Below, one piece after another: positions 22,277-22,461 of a stretch of DNA of 22,461 nucleotides. Location: the IMG/VR virus record IMGVR_UViG_3300030408_000021, positions 1-22,461 of that record; one strand, written 5' to 3'. The first letter of the stretch is position 1, and every line of letters begins with the position of its first letter. Under the pieces are notes generated by a model that was not told the DNA's origin, searched no databases, and saw nothing but the letters and a program-made list of their open reading frames with translations. The DNA comes from a virus. Made by a program: the position numbers and the translations under genes.

Positions 22277-22461
22277 TCCGGCTGATCTCAGCCGCTGGCC
22301 TGTTCGCCCTGTGGGGTGGGCTTGTGTTCCTCGGTAAAGCCGATGCGCAGGGGCTCGTCCTGGGCATTCAGGCGGCGCTTCTCGGCCTGGGGGTGTTCCA
22401 CACCGCCATGGCCTTACCCGGCGCGCAGGCGCCCTCCAAAAGTCAGGAGCAATCCCAATGA
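22261..22461 (+). CDS. Two-helix membrane protein, holin candidate
   Basis: A 66-residue protein with two hydrophobic segments, about residues 8-25 (LISAAGLFALWGGLVFLG) and 30-52 (QGLVLGIQAALLGLGVFHTA), separated by a short polar turn, and a hydrophilic C-tail (APSKSQEQSQ). This is the layout of class II-type holins. It overlaps the 34-residue gene by 16 bases, and GAAAGGA lies ahead of ATG 22261. The stop codon is the last three bases of the window. Its place in a cluster with the endolysin supports a holin role, but the helix topology was judged by eye. Confidence 0.68.
   Translation: MSQALIRLISAAGLFALWGGLVFLGKADAQGLVLGIQAALLGLGVFHTAMALPGAQAPSKSQEQSQ

Overview
The window is the late structural and lysis region of a tailed phage or prophage with a contractile tail (myovirus type). 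Most of the sequence is GC-rich (39 of 60 bases in one line of the fibre gene that I counted), and codon use is that of a GC-rich proteobacterium. The gene families fit phages of Betaproteobacteria, Burkholderiales in particular, but the sequence alone does not fix the host. Terminase, portal, major capsid and integrase genes are not in the window. The first base is the A of an ATG and the last base ends a stop codon, so both edges fall on gene boundaries. No tRNA, rRNA, CRISPR array or insertion sequence was seen, and no gap between genes exceeds about 80 bases.

Layout, left to right on the + strand: small head-region proteins, connector, head closure and terminator-like neck proteins (1-2665); tail sheath (2726-4273); a Rha-type regulator (4350-4856); tail tube (4921-5355); tail assembly chaperone with a -1 frameshift extension (5355-5857); a gp10/gpS-like morphogenesis protein (5854-6348); a minus-strand, AT-rich pair encoding a small membrane protein and a lipoprotein (6326-7017); tape measure (7027-8877); then the baseplate run in the order of phage Mu: LysM protein, hub, spike, gp25-like wedge, gpJ, gpI-like (8955-13813). 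Tail fibre and its assembly protein follow (13869-15722), then a predicted exported outer-membrane protein (15729-16469), a small membrane protein, an HNH-like zinc protein, a small structural-type protein with a 59-residue partner, a 1038-residue repeat protein, and a lysis group starting with a GH108 muramidase (21282-22461).

The genes between terminators are tightly coupled, with many start and stop codons overlapping as ATGA. Seven hairpin-plus-T-run terminators, all on the + strand, sit directly before gene starts or, in one case, inside a signal-peptide coding sequence. They leave almost no room for a promoter after the T run, which suggests readthrough, antitermination or mRNA processing as a control layer.

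The most interesting accessory content is (i) the divergent lipoprotein/membrane-protein moron whose start codon lies 9 bases from that of the tape measure, a candidate superinfection-exclusion pair; (ii) the outer-membrane protein next to the fibre genes, a candidate receptor-masking protein; (iii) an AT-rich swapped module covering the fibre tip and the start of its assembly protein; and (iv) the large Ala-rich repeat protein, a likely second appendage.
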